In this document: piece by piece, positions 43,101-50,226 of the stretch
Layout of the letters: every line of letters starts with the position of its first letter
Position numbering within the stretch: the stretch's first letter is position 1
Source of the DNA: Lepisosteus oculatus
Lineage: Eukaryota > Chordata > Actinopteri > Semionotiformes > Lepisosteidae
DNA: 64,000 nt
Direction: 5' to 3'
Assembly: GCF_040954835.1 (NCBI RefSeq)
Contig: NC_090697.1
Location: forward strand, 8,010,501 to 8,074,500
Made by a program: the position numbers and the translations under genes
Notes under the pieces: generated by a model
Databases searched by the model: none
What the model saw: only the letters and a program-made list of their open reading frames with translations
What the model was told of the DNA's origin: nothing

Positions 43101-44293
43101 TTCAGGCTCATAGACTCCTATCAATTGCTTCATAAAGTTCTGGATGACGGTGCTAAAATCAACCTTGATAGAAATTAGAAACCTTGGCGTTACTTCTAAT
43201 CCAGTGTTGTCATTTGGTGACCGTGTTAGGAAAGTCACATAAGTATCTTTCTCCTACCTGCTTAACATTTCTCAGTTGCTCTGCCTATGTCATGTTGAAC
43301 TACAGAAACAAGCCTTTATTTCATTACAATTCAACTGTTGTAATGCCTTACTTACTGGGATGTACTCTGAGATATTAAATTGCCTCTGGTAGGTTTGGAC
43401 TTCTGTAGCTTACAGTAGGTTCTCACTAAAAGTACTCTGCATCAGAACATAACTCCCATCCTCCGTAAATTGTACTGGCTTCCAGTAAGGTTCAAACAGC
43501 CCAAGGGTCTCCTGATGCTGATATAATGAGCTGAGTGGTCTAGCTGCAGATTATTTTGGGGATGTATTGCATGAATATGGCCCAGCTCTTAATGTGAGTA
43601 TCTGCTGGTCCTGACCTCCTTGCAGTGCTGGCGAAGAGGTTGATTGGAGTAGGCAATGGGGCGGTCCTGATTGCAGCACTGTGCAAAACCCTTTTCAAAA
43701 CCCTTGTCACTAAAGCTTTTGATTTGTATTTTTCTTTCTGTCTTGGTTCCGCACAGAGAATATGCTGTGCTCCCCCACCCCTCCAATATTTTCCTGTTGC
43801 TTTTGTTGTGTATTATATGCAAGCTATTGTACCGCTCTTTGATGTTCTTCAAATCACTCTTAAATAGAATTATTTTTACAATCCTTTGTGCTTTAAAAGT
43901 GTCTGCAGTAGCTACAAGGGATAGGAAAAGAAATGCAGCTCTCTGTCTGTATATGTATGCGGGTCACAATATTTCATCCCGAGGAGAAAAATAAGGCCTT
44001 CAAAGGGTCAGTGGGTTCTAGTGTATGAAATTAAGTTTCAGTCCAAGACTCTGAGTAGTATTGCTGATATTTGGTTAAAAAATCGCACCGCTCATGTTCT
44101 GTCTTATATTGGCCAAAAATGTAAGGTTAGCCTGCTGAAGGTTATTCTTCAGCGACGCTGTGCTGACCAGATCCCGATTTGTGTCGTCTAGGTCAGGTTT
44201 CCCAGGGGCCCAGCCCGTGTCCATGGACAGGAAGAACTTGTGCCTGCTGGAGCAGAATGCTTACAAAGTCAGCTGGAAAGCAGATGGCACGCG
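22052..44293 (+). CDS. RNGTT: RNGTT, mRNA-capping enzyme (exons 1-8 of a longer gene, 3' part outside window)
   Basis: RNGTT caps nascent RNA polymerase II transcripts in the nucleus. Its N-terminal triphosphatase removes the gamma phosphate and its C-terminal guanylyltransferase adds GMP. Eight exons join in one frame (917 nt, about 306 residues; the vertebrate protein is about 597). The triphosphatase P-loop [10 protein letters not shown] (residues 125-134) has the cysteine nucleophile at 126 and arginine at 132, as expected of the HCxxGxxR(S/T)G signature. An acidic linker lies at about 195-206 and a basic KKKKER patch at 227-232. The guanylyltransferase lysine motif KADGTR begins at K301. 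All junctions have GT-AG ends with matching phases. The remaining exons, with the other nucleotidyltransferase motifs and the OB fold, were not found up to 64000, so intron 8 exceeds 19.7 kb. Confidence 0.96.
23551..24896 (-). mobile_element. hAT transposon, degenerate, with transposase remnant (ZBED/hAT type)
   Basis: The left terminus GAGTGGTTCTCAAACTTTTT and the right terminus (reverse complement CAGTGGTTCTTAAACTATGG) form hAT-type inverted repeats. The flanking 8-mers ATTTTAGA and ATTTAACA agree at 6 of 8 positions, as expected of a decayed 8-bp duplication. On the minus strand three consecutive transposase blocks are readable: [20 protein letters not shown] then [10 protein letters not shown] (about 24280-24170), [20 protein letters not shown] (about 24110-24060), and [20 protein letters not shown] near 23970-23910. 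They resemble the ZBED5-like hAT group. Stops and frameshifts make it inactive. Confidence 0.85.
23700..23775 (-). mobile_element. L2 LINE 3'-tail inserted in the hAT element
   Basis: On the minus strand it reads TGTAAAGCGCTTTGAGAAGC, then CACCTTTAAAGGTGCTATAT, ending in AAATAAAGTTTATT. This is nearly identical to the tail of the L2 copy at 1870-1930. It lies wholly within the hAT element, so it arrived later. The 5' edge is not resolved (somewhere between 23775 and 23810). Confidence 0.8.
26145..26178. repeat. Tandem duplication of a 17-bp unit
   Basis: GCTTACTGAAAGGTGAT occurs twice in direct succession with no mismatches, followed by the first bases of a third unit. Confidence 0.85.
27008..27170 (-). 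mobile_element. tRNA-headed SINE (family 2), fragment T3
   Basis: The plus strand reads CCATCCGTTCTTCAACCC, then GGACTGTGGGAGGACACC, then CACGCAAACCTGGGTAGAAC, then GCTACAGTGCTAACTGTGGC. Reverse complemented, these are the end, body and head phrases of the family seen at 16380-16626. The middle is deleted. Confidence 0.65.
28758..28867 (+). CDS. RNGTT: RNGTT exon 2
   Basis: It completes Gly22 and encodes [20 protein letters not shown] followed by [16 protein letters not shown], ending in phase 0 at AAG with donor GTAAGC. The [13 protein letters not shown] word at the start of the triphosphatase domain is strongly conserved among vertebrate capping enzymes. Confidence 0.96.
28868..29632 (+). 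other. RNGTT intron 2 (765 bp)
   Basis: Donor GTAAGC, acceptor preceded by a polypyrimidine run (CCTTTTTTTTAG). A tRNA-derived SINE begins 76 bp after the donor. A short AT repeat lies near 29576-29587. Confidence 0.92.
28944..29180 (+). mobile_element. tRNA-derived SINE (family 1), copy S1
   Basis: The head TGGCTGAGGATCTGTGCCTG resembles an A box and GGTTCGTATC resembles a B box about 45 bases later. Then come GAGGAATCCTACTC, CCCTGAGCAAGGCCCTT, CATGGAGAGCAAGCTGGGGT and a 3' end of GGCCAATAAAGTGATCTGAT. It lacks a section (CCAGGGGCGCTGTATAAATG region) that is present in copy S2 at 56127-56417. Confidence 0.85.
29633..29736 (+). CDS. RNGTT: RNGTT exon 3
   Basis: It encodes residues 59-92, [20 protein letters not shown] followed by [14 protein letters not shown], plus two bases of Gly93, and ends before donor GTAAGT. 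This is the central beta-sheet part of the triphosphatase fold. Confidence 0.96.
29814..30360 (-). mobile_element. 5S-derived SINE (SINE3 type), copy D, near full length
   Basis: On the minus strand: 5S-like head (CAGCCCACTGAAGCTCAGCA, then GTGTGAGCCTGGTCAGTACC), body with GGGGGCGCTCACCCTG, and tail with CTGTAAAGCGCTTTGAGTGG and an ATT repeat. It sits 77 bp after the exon 3 donor, in antisense orientation to RNGTT. Confidence 0.9.
30384..30415. repeat. Perfect 14-bp hairpin next to the SINE head
   Basis: CAAACGAGAAGGAT at 30384-30397 and ATCCTTCTCGTTTG at 30402-30415 are exact reverse complements around the loop TTGG. It lies 23 bp beyond the head end of SINE copy D. Confidence 0.9.
30690..30910 (-). 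pseudogene. CR1-like LINE C-terminal fragment
   Basis: Minus-strand translation (in pieces) gives a KFDKVNPQDVF-like segment, then [20 protein letters not shown] and a helix ending in QLDEFFN. This follows the C-terminal order of non-LTR retrotransposon proteins (FTQRVV..WN.LP..VV....FK..LD). It is frameshifted. Related fragments occur at 44937-45600, 52755-52912 and 60775-60975. Confidence 0.55.
31808..32540 (+). mobile_element. Tc1-like transposon, internally deleted, 733 bp
   Basis: The left end TAGTGGTGCTAGAAAGTTTG and the reverse-complemented right end CATTGGTCCTAGAAAGTTTG form matching terminal repeats, each beside a TA dinucleotide as in Tc1 insertions. The interior keeps the C-terminal half of a Tc1 transposase: [20 protein letters not shown], then [12 protein letters not shown] with the second catalytic Asp, then [20 protein letters not shown] with the third catalytic position, to a stop at 32273. 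The DNA-binding domain and first catalytic Asp are gone. The deletion joins the left repeat almost directly to the retained coding part. Confidence 0.88.
32871..32959 (+). CDS. RNGTT: RNGTT exon 4
   Basis: It completes Gly93 and encodes [20 protein letters not shown] followed by MEKNPTELI and the first base of Gly123. Acceptor CCCTTTAG, donor GTATGA. The HGECPT word is diagnostic for the capping-enzyme triphosphatase. Confidence 0.96.
37636..38070 (+). pseudogene. L2-like LINE, C-terminal fragment
   Basis: The readable pieces are [20 protein letters not shown], then [20 protein letters not shown], then [13 protein letters not shown] and a stop. This is the order of the last part of L2-type ORF2 proteins (FKALHGLAP..., AP.LWNSLP...., FK..LKTYLF). 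A frameshift separates the first two pieces. The LINE endonuclease and RT core are absent. Confidence 0.65.
38092..38237. mobile_element. Foldback MITE (imperfect palindrome)
   Basis: CACATTTTGTGGCCTAA at 38092-38108 and TTAGGCCACAAAACGTG at 38221-38237 are inverted copies with 16 of 17 matches. The complementarity continues inward for roughly 60 bases per arm with mismatches. The sequence after it (AGGGGTGTGTAGATTTTC) resembles Tc1-type ends. It lies 210 bp before exon 5. Confidence 0.7.
38448..38523 (+). CDS. RNGTT: RNGTT exon 5 (triphosphatase P-loop)
   Basis: It encodes [20 protein letters not shown] followed by KMDW and two bases of Ser148. [10 protein letters not shown] is the phosphatase signature with the nucleophile Cys126 and Arg132 intact, so the triphosphatase is predicted to be active. 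Acceptor TTCCCCAG, donor GTACGG. Confidence 0.97.
38524..39439 (+). other. RNGTT intron 5 (916 bp)
   Basis: Donor GTACGG and acceptor GTCCTCAG. No repeat or internal exon was recognised. The open frames here have no domain. Confidence 0.9.
39440..39701 (+). CDS. RNGTT: RNGTT exon 6 (end of triphosphatase domain and acidic linker)
   Basis: It completes Ser148 and encodes residues 149-235. [20 protein letters not shown] and [11 protein letters not shown] close the triphosphatase domain. [20 protein letters not shown] is an acidic linker (to about residue 206), followed by a Gly/Ser/Pro-rich stretch and KKKKERLKL. Donor GTGAGG. The linker is coded by GAG and GAC repeats and is the part expected to vary most between species. 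Confidence 0.96.
39702..40939 (+). other. RNGTT intron 6 (1238 bp)
   Basis: Donor GTGAGG, acceptor TTTTTCAG. AT-rich with no recognised repeat. Confidence 0.9.
40940..41049 (+). CDS. RNGTT: RNGTT exon 7
   Basis: It encodes residues 236-271, [20 protein letters not shown] followed by [16 protein letters not shown], and two bases of Lys272. Donor GTAAGT. This is the N-terminal edge of the guanylyltransferase domain ([14 protein letters not shown] is highly conserved). Confidence 0.96.
42010..43880 (+). mobile_element. L2-clade LINE, highly degenerate
   Basis: The readable pieces appear in L2 order: [11 protein letters not shown] with a RT N-terminal flavour near 42320; [20 protein letters not shown] and [14 protein letters not shown] (42505-42610), matching ALVKVTNDLLIASDSGSLSI of the copy at 748; [18 protein letters not shown] near 43175; CCNALLTGM near 43335; LYWLPVRFK near 43470. 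Frames are broken many times. A 5S SINE fragment interrupts it at 42651-42800. Confidence 0.75.
42651..42800 (-). mobile_element. 5S-derived SINE fragment nested in the L2 copy
   Basis: It matches the middle body of the full SINE copies: TCTTTTGGAGAAACACCCTG, GGTTTTTAATGACC, CCAAAGGACGGCGCC and TTTACAGTATAGTATCC. An AAT repeat marks the left edge. Both the head and the tail body are lost. Confidence 0.7.
44192..44293 (+). CDS. RNGTT: RNGTT exon 8 (guanylyltransferase nucleophile)
   Basis: It completes Lys272 and encodes [33 protein letters not shown] and two bases of Arg306, with donor GTGAGT. KADGTR is nucleotidyltransferase motif I; its Lys (residue 301) forms the covalent lysyl-GMP intermediate. 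[12 protein letters not shown] is a well conserved word just before it. Confidence 0.97.
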
Positions 44294-44936
44294 GTGAGTG
44301 TATTGGATTCGAAAAATCATCTCTTCTGTTCATGGCTTGAGTCATCGCAGCAGCGCAGAGATCTGGATGTGGGGGATCTCGAAGGCAGGGAGACTTCTGG
44401 TGCGCACACGTGCATGAGAGATGACTTGGGAGGATCGGGCTGAGTTTGAACTCGAGTCGTCTTTTCGTTTCCTGCGTCACTTAGTGGTACCCAGATCGTG
44501 ACTGGATTTTGGTATTGAACCTTCCGGCTGATATTCTTTTGCAGGAAAATAACAACAGAAATATTTAGTCAAAATGCAGGCAAAGGAAGCCCAGATAAAC
44601 CTGCAGTGCTTAATGTTTCCAGGAAGGTGGCTGTTATTACGAGCGTATTGGTTCACATGTTAATTTATCCTGTGTGCCTTTCGCATCCATTCGTGCTCTG
44701 GTGGAGGACGTTAAAGACGAGCAGGTGAGCGCTCCTGGTTGGAACAGTTGACAGGCTCGCGGCTCAGACCTCAGCTGACAGCCCGTCAAAACCTCTGTCC
44801 TGACTGCTCAGGGAGGGGGTGCCTGTAGAGGTGTCAGCCAGGGGACTCTTTTACTTGGTACCTTTCTGCTCACATTGCTGTTTACATTAGTTATGGATAC
44901 GGCTGCAACAGTTACATGTGTTTCGATGAAGACTGC

Positions 44937-45600
44937 TGACAAGGAGACAAGGAGGCTTACAAACGCGAGGAGGCCATTTGGCCCATTTCGCTCACTTGGT
45001 AGTTCATTAACCTGAGGTTCCCATCCAGCCATTTTATGAAGTCTCTTGGCTTCAAATACATGGCTGGATAGCTTGTCTAGTTTTCCCCAAAGTCCCTACG
45101 GTATGCATATAAGTCTTCTTCTCGAGCTTCTGTCAGGCCCTGCGTGGCACATGGCCCTGCTTCCAGATATTGCTGTGTTGGGGTATGCTCGACTTTGTGC
45201 TCTGTGTTTTGGGGTGCAGCTAAGAAGATGAGAAAGCTTCCGAAGAAGGGGCACTTTTAGTAGCTGGTAGTTAATTGATCCAAGGATCTCTTCCAACCAT
45301 TTCTGGAAAGAAGCCAGGATATTGGCTTCAACAACATGGCTGGGTAGCTTGATCTATACTCAGACAATCCTTTGGGTAATGAATGGCTCCTGTTATCGGT
45401 TTTAAATGTACTCCCAGACAATTTCCCTCTTGTGCCCTCTGGGTCATGTTTCACTGTTTGTTCTGAAGACATCTCCTGGGCTGACTTTGTCAGTACCTTT
45501 TAAGGATTTTGAATGCTTTTATTATACTTTATTGGATCTTAAATACCTGTTTTGGGTCCCTTCATACTATAGGCTCCTCTGTTCAGGGTTATTTTTTTTT
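44937..45600 (-). mobile_element. CR1-like LINE 3' portion, degenerate
   Basis: The minus strand reads (in pieces) KDTDKVSPGDVFRTNSET, then ITQRIV and QIKLPSHVVEANILASFQKW with LEEILGSIN, the C-terminal order of CR1-type proteins. Further downstream it ends near GCGAAATGGGCCAAATGGCC and TCCTCGCGTTTGTAAG, a common 3' sequence of such LINEs in fish. It may be two overlapping copies, since a second MAGWL-like piece occurs at 45028-45105. Confidence 0.6.
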
Positions 45601-45622
45601 TCTTTTAGCCTGTGAGTGTAGG

Positions 45623-45818
45623 ACATTTCCTACAGTTAGTTGAGGGGGGTGCACACTTATGCAACCAGGGTGTTTTAGGTTTTTTTATTTCAATTATATT
45701 TGTTTTTCTCTTGAATTTTGTTGGTTGCAAGGTCACATCAAAGATGGAAAAATGTCTGACATTATTTATCTTGATTTCTGGTTTTAGTTTCAATATGGGT
45801 GTGTAGACTTTTCCACTG
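45623..45818 (-). mobile_element. Tc1-like transposon terminal fragment
   Basis: On the minus strand it starts CAGTGGAAAAGTCTACACAC and continues with AATGTCAGACATTTTTCCAT and TGGTTGCATAAGTGTGCACC, a sequence order known from Tc1-type elements of fish. No transposase and no second terminal repeat were seen. Confidence 0.6.
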
Positions 45819-45824
45819 TTAGTA

Positions 45825-47170
45825 TTCTGTGAACTCAACATTTGGTGGAACCACATTTGGCAGCAAATACACTCTCAAGTGTTTCTAGGTATGTCTCTTC
45901 CAATGTCGTGGACACTGCTATACATTTCTTTGACTGATTTTCTCAAATTCTCTTGGGTTGCTTGGGGTTCACTTACAGATAATAATTAATAATAATTGTT
46001 TACACTTTTATATAGCGCTTTTCTGGACACTCCACTTAAAGTGCTTTACAGGTAATGGGGTCTCCCCTCCACCACCAGTGTGCAGCCCCACCTGGATGAT
46101 GTGACGGCAGCCATAGTGCTCAAATACACTCACCACACACCAGCTATTAGTGGGGAGGAGAGCAGAGTAATGTAGCCAATTCACAGATGGGGATTATTAG
46201 GAGGCCATGATTGGTAAGTGCCAATGGGAAATTTGGCCAGGACGCCGGGGTTACACCCCTACTCTTTTCGAGAAACGCCCTGGGATTTTTAATGACCACA
46301 GAGAGTCAGGACCTTGGTTTTACGTCTCATCCGAAGGATGGCACCTGTTTTACAGTATAGTGTCCCCGTCACTACACTGGGGCATTAGGACCCACATGGA
46401 CCGCAGGGTGAGCGCCCCCTGCTGGCCCAACTAACACCTCTTCCAGCAGCAACTTTAGTTTTTCCCAGGAGGTCTCCCATCCAGGTACTGACCAGGCTCA
46501 CACCCGCTGAGCTTCAGTGGGTTGAATTAGAGGAATCCCTGAAGCATGATGCTGTCACCCCCATGCTTGACTGTAGCGGTGATGTTGACAGGGAAATGTG
46601 CTGTACAGGGTCTGTGCCACAGGTAATGTTTGTCATTTAAACCAGAAACAATCAGTTCTGGTCCCATCTGACAACACCATTTGCAGCACCACTCGGGTGC
46701 TTTGTTGCAAGCCTCATGCAGGATATGTGCGGTGAACAGGATATTCTTGACTCACACACATCATCTCTCTTCTCAGCCGTTACGCTCTATAGCTCTTTCG
46801 AAATTGCTGTTGTCCTCACAGAGGCCCCCCTCACCAGTTTTCTCCTTGCCCAGCTGCTGTTAGGAAGGACAGCCTAATTTAGGTAGTGACTGCTTTTGGA
46901 GATACAGCTTTTGTCCAAGTTTGCTAAGTTCAAAGGGATATTCAGCATCATTGAAATGTTTTTATAGTCTTTTCCCCATCTGTGCCTTTCTACAACTTTA
47001 CCCCTCAGTTGTTTTGAAAGCTTCTTGCTCTTCATGGTTGAATCTTTGCTTGAAATTCACTACCTGACTGAGAAGCCTTGCTGAGAGGTGTATTTATTCT
47101 GAAATCATGTGGCTATTGTAGCACACAGATAGATGCCACTCAACTTATTGTATAGCTTATTAGGGTTTTT
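45825..47170 (-). pseudogene. Tc1-like transposase remnant, split by a SINE
   Basis: On the minus strand the piece around 46700-46530 reads in parts as a Tc1 transposase: SDGT then NDKHYL-like sequence, followed by TVKHGGDSIMLQGFL, the decayed form of [13 protein letters not shown]. The element resumes at 45965-45825 after the SINE insertion. Many stops and frameshifts are present. The outer boundary near 47170 is approximate. Confidence 0.5.
45981..46521 (-). mobile_element. 5S-derived SINE (SINE3 type), copy F, inserted in a Tc1 remnant
   Basis: Complete body and tail, with the 5S-like head truncated at CCCACTGAAGCTCAGCGGG. The body includes AGCAGGGGGCGCTCACCCTG and GAGACGTAAAACCAAGGTCC on the minus strand. 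The AAT repeat marks the 3' end at the left. Its position inside the Tc1-like remnant shows that it inserted later. Confidence 0.9.
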
Positions 47171-47613
47171 TTTTTTTTTGCAATTTTGCACAGGGCACAA
47201 GGTTTTGATTACTAATGAAATCATGGCATTTTTATTTTTTCTTATTACCTCTTCATTCGTTTTGTTTTGTCTCCTGCCGTGAATGTGTGTGGTAGGTTGT
47301 GTATAAATCCTGACTTCAGTGTGTGGTGAGCGGAGGATTTGTCGCTTCTTGCCTTCAAGGCCGTGGCAGAGCTGCAGGGGTTGACGTCTCACTAGAGGCC
47401 GAGAGAGCCCAGGTCGACTGGTCCCACTCTTTGCTTGGTGCCGCCAACTGTGTGCCATCACTTGGGCAATGCCATAGTCAGCAAGCGACATGACCCGGGT
47501 TTGAGCATGTGGTGTTGGGATCATCAGCAGCCAGGAATGTCCGGAAATCTTTGAGCTAGGACTTTGTTTCTGGCATTGTTTTGTTTTAGAAAGTGCTCAG
47601 GACTTACATTGGA

Positions 47614-47714
47614 AAATAATAATAATAATAATTGCTTACACTTATATAGCGCCTTTTCTGGACACTCAACTCAAAGCGCTTTACAGGTAATTGGGACTCC
47701 CCTCCACCACCACC
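47614..47714 (-). mobile_element. 5S-derived SINE tail fragment
   Basis: Only the last 100 bases of the family are present: AAT repeat, TTGCTTACACTTATATAGCG, ACTCAAAGCGCTTTACAGGT and CCCCTCCACCACC. It is 5'-truncated. Confidence 0.8.
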
Positions 47715-50094
47715 AAAATACTTTTGGATCTTTCATGGGTCTCCTACCAGGGAACTCCAAAGATCCCCTTCCTTTCAGAACCGTGGATAAAAAAAATCTG
47801 TCACATTTTTATTATTTGTGCTCCGTTTGCCTGATTACTTTTAGATGGAGTAAATCCCCACTCGAACACCCTTTAACTACATAAGGTTCATTGAGGCTTG
47901 TGTTTGGTGTGTCCTGAAGTGTTCCAGATAGGCCGTGTTGCTGTTGCTGTTTGAGCTTGGGCTGTGCTGAAGGCTGCAGACCAGACGTGGGATGGCCATG
48001 TGACTGGCCGGCGCCGTGCCACAGCCCGTTGCTCTGATGGAGGAGAGCGCTTTCATTTCAGCTGTTCTGTAGGTCTCAACAGGGTTTGAAAACTCACCTC
48101 CAGCAGGGCCTAGTTCTTTATCTTCCACCTGTTCCATCATTGGTCAAATTATTTACTTTGCTGCAAAATGGCGGTATATCTAACCGGACTCTGATGTGTT
48201 TTAACATCAATGAAGTGAGCGTTTTGGCTAATCAGCTGTATGCTACACTGTCTGAACCAGAGTGTCCCGTGTCATGGATTAGTTGCCTTACAATGTCAGC
48301 GATTGGCACAGCTAGTGTAGTGTGTGGCGAAACTTGTCTGCATGGGTTTTCTTTGTTAATTACAAATCCTTGTCCCCTGTGGCGCTCGTAAGTGTGTTTT
48401 TCCAAATGTGTTGAAGGGACAGGATTTCCTACAGTCCGTACCCTGGTTCTGACAAAGGTGTAGCATGCATTGCTCTGCTAATAAGCCAGACTGGAACTGG
48501 GACGCTGAATTACGCAGTGCTTGCTGGCGGAAAGAGTTCACTTTAGCTAAAAGACGGGATGACTCTTTTACTAGACAACTACTTGGCGAGTGATTTTTAA
48601 GAACACAAGACCATTTGCCACCGATGGAGGGAGATGCTGAAGCATGTTTTCCCTCTGGTGCTTGTGTGTGCTGCTTCAGCACAGGAAATCCCTAGGAGCT
48701 GTAATTGCTAAGCGTTCATGAACAGTGAAAATGCTCCAGATGAAATAGGAGCGGCTCATCTTCCCTTGGAAACAGTCGTCTGCTCGCTGCACGTCTTGTT
48801 TGGTATTGGTTTGTTCAAGCTCTCCTGGCCATACGTCATACACCTTGGTGTTGAAGGTTTTGCTCCGAGAGGTGTTTTTATCGCCATATTGGCGTGAGAG
48901 TGTTTGGCCATTGATGCTGATAATCTATTTCCATGTGTACATAAATGTATTCATAAATGTATGGACATCGAACATAATGTAAGACAAAAGAGTCAGTAAA
49001 AGGGTGAGATTCTTTTTTCTTTGCAATCTTTTGTGTATTAAAGGTTCCTCGTAGTGTTGCTGAATGATTCAGCTCGTTCAATTAATTCAAAGCCCGGTGC
49101 AAACTACCTTTGAAGGAAAATGTTACATAATTTATCTATTAACTTTCTCTTATCTAGTTTATGTTTCTTAACCTGTTTCTACATCAAAGGGGGCTGTGCT
49201 ATCGTGCATGAGAGCCTGAAGTGTTTCATAAGCAGTGTGGGACTGAGATGAGCTGTAACGTTTGGCTTTAAAGGTGAGACATTAAAAAAAAAATCCAGTA
49301 AATGCAAGTGCTTATAGATGCAGGACAGACAGACTTCTTATCCTCAGTTGTCCTCAGGTATTCAAATGTAGGTTACAGGTCCTACAGTAAAATCCCATTT
49401 TTGAGTAGGAGTTATATTATAATTTAAAAAAAGGTATGGTCCCCTAGTAGAACAGTATCAGGTCAATAACTTCATATGAGTTACATGTAATGCACCTTAA
49501 GCGAATGATAGTCCTAGCTGAAATCTCTGTCTTTCTGATAAAAGATATCTTGCCTCAGGAAAAAGAAGAATAAGGAGACGTGTGGTGTGAAAGGCTTGGT
49601 CCTTTTCTACACCCACATGTTGCAGGGAGGCCCCCTTGAGATGAGGGCTGCTCCACTGGAAGTATGCGCTTCGTGGAAATGTTTTGGCTGAGCTTTATCA
49701 CTCACCTGGCAGAGCTTCCAAGAGCTTCGCCGAGCTGGCGCTGTTTCCAGGACAGTTCTCTTTCTCGTTTGTTCCTGCTGGTTATCAGCCAAGAGGAGTC
49801 AGGGGGTTATCTGCCTTCCGTTTTTTTTTTTCTGAACGCCTCCGCTGTATCTCCAAAATGCCATAGACACCGCTGGAAATCAACTTTGTTTTCCCAGCGT
49901 TATCGGAACGCGCGGACTTCCCGGTTCAGGCAGCAGCCCATCTTGTCTTCTCGATAGATTTGGTGTGGTTCTACATCCTCAGGGGGTGGTTTGTGTTTAG
50001 TAGCACGCACGCTTGTGCGCTGACCGTTTTTGCACTAACATTCAAGTCAAATGCATCTTGGAAATGACCACTTCAGTGGAAAGAAGCTGCTGCT

Positions 50095-50226
50095 TAATAA
50101 TAATAATAATAGTAAAAATAATACATTCCTTACATTTCTATAGCGCTTTTCTGGACACTCCACTCAAACTGCTTTACAGGTAATGGGGACTCTCCTCCGC
50201 CCCCTCCAGCGTGCAGCCCCACCTAG
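50095..50226 (-). mobile_element. 5S-derived SINE tail fragment
   Basis: AAT repeats, then TATAGCGCTTTTCTGGACAC, CTGCTTTACAGGTAATGGGG and GCGTGCAGCCCCACCTAG. It is 5'-truncated at a point near that of the fragment at 17972. Confidence 0.8.

Larger units (their letters stand above)
41050..44191 (+). other. RNGTT intron 7 (3142 bp)
   Basis: Donor GTAAGT, acceptor GTCGTCTAG. It contains an old L2-like LINE (42010-43880) with a SINE fragment inside it. Segment 41050-42009 is unrecognised; a 126-codon minus-strand frame at 41637-42017 has no domain and no gene-like context. Confidence 0.9.
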
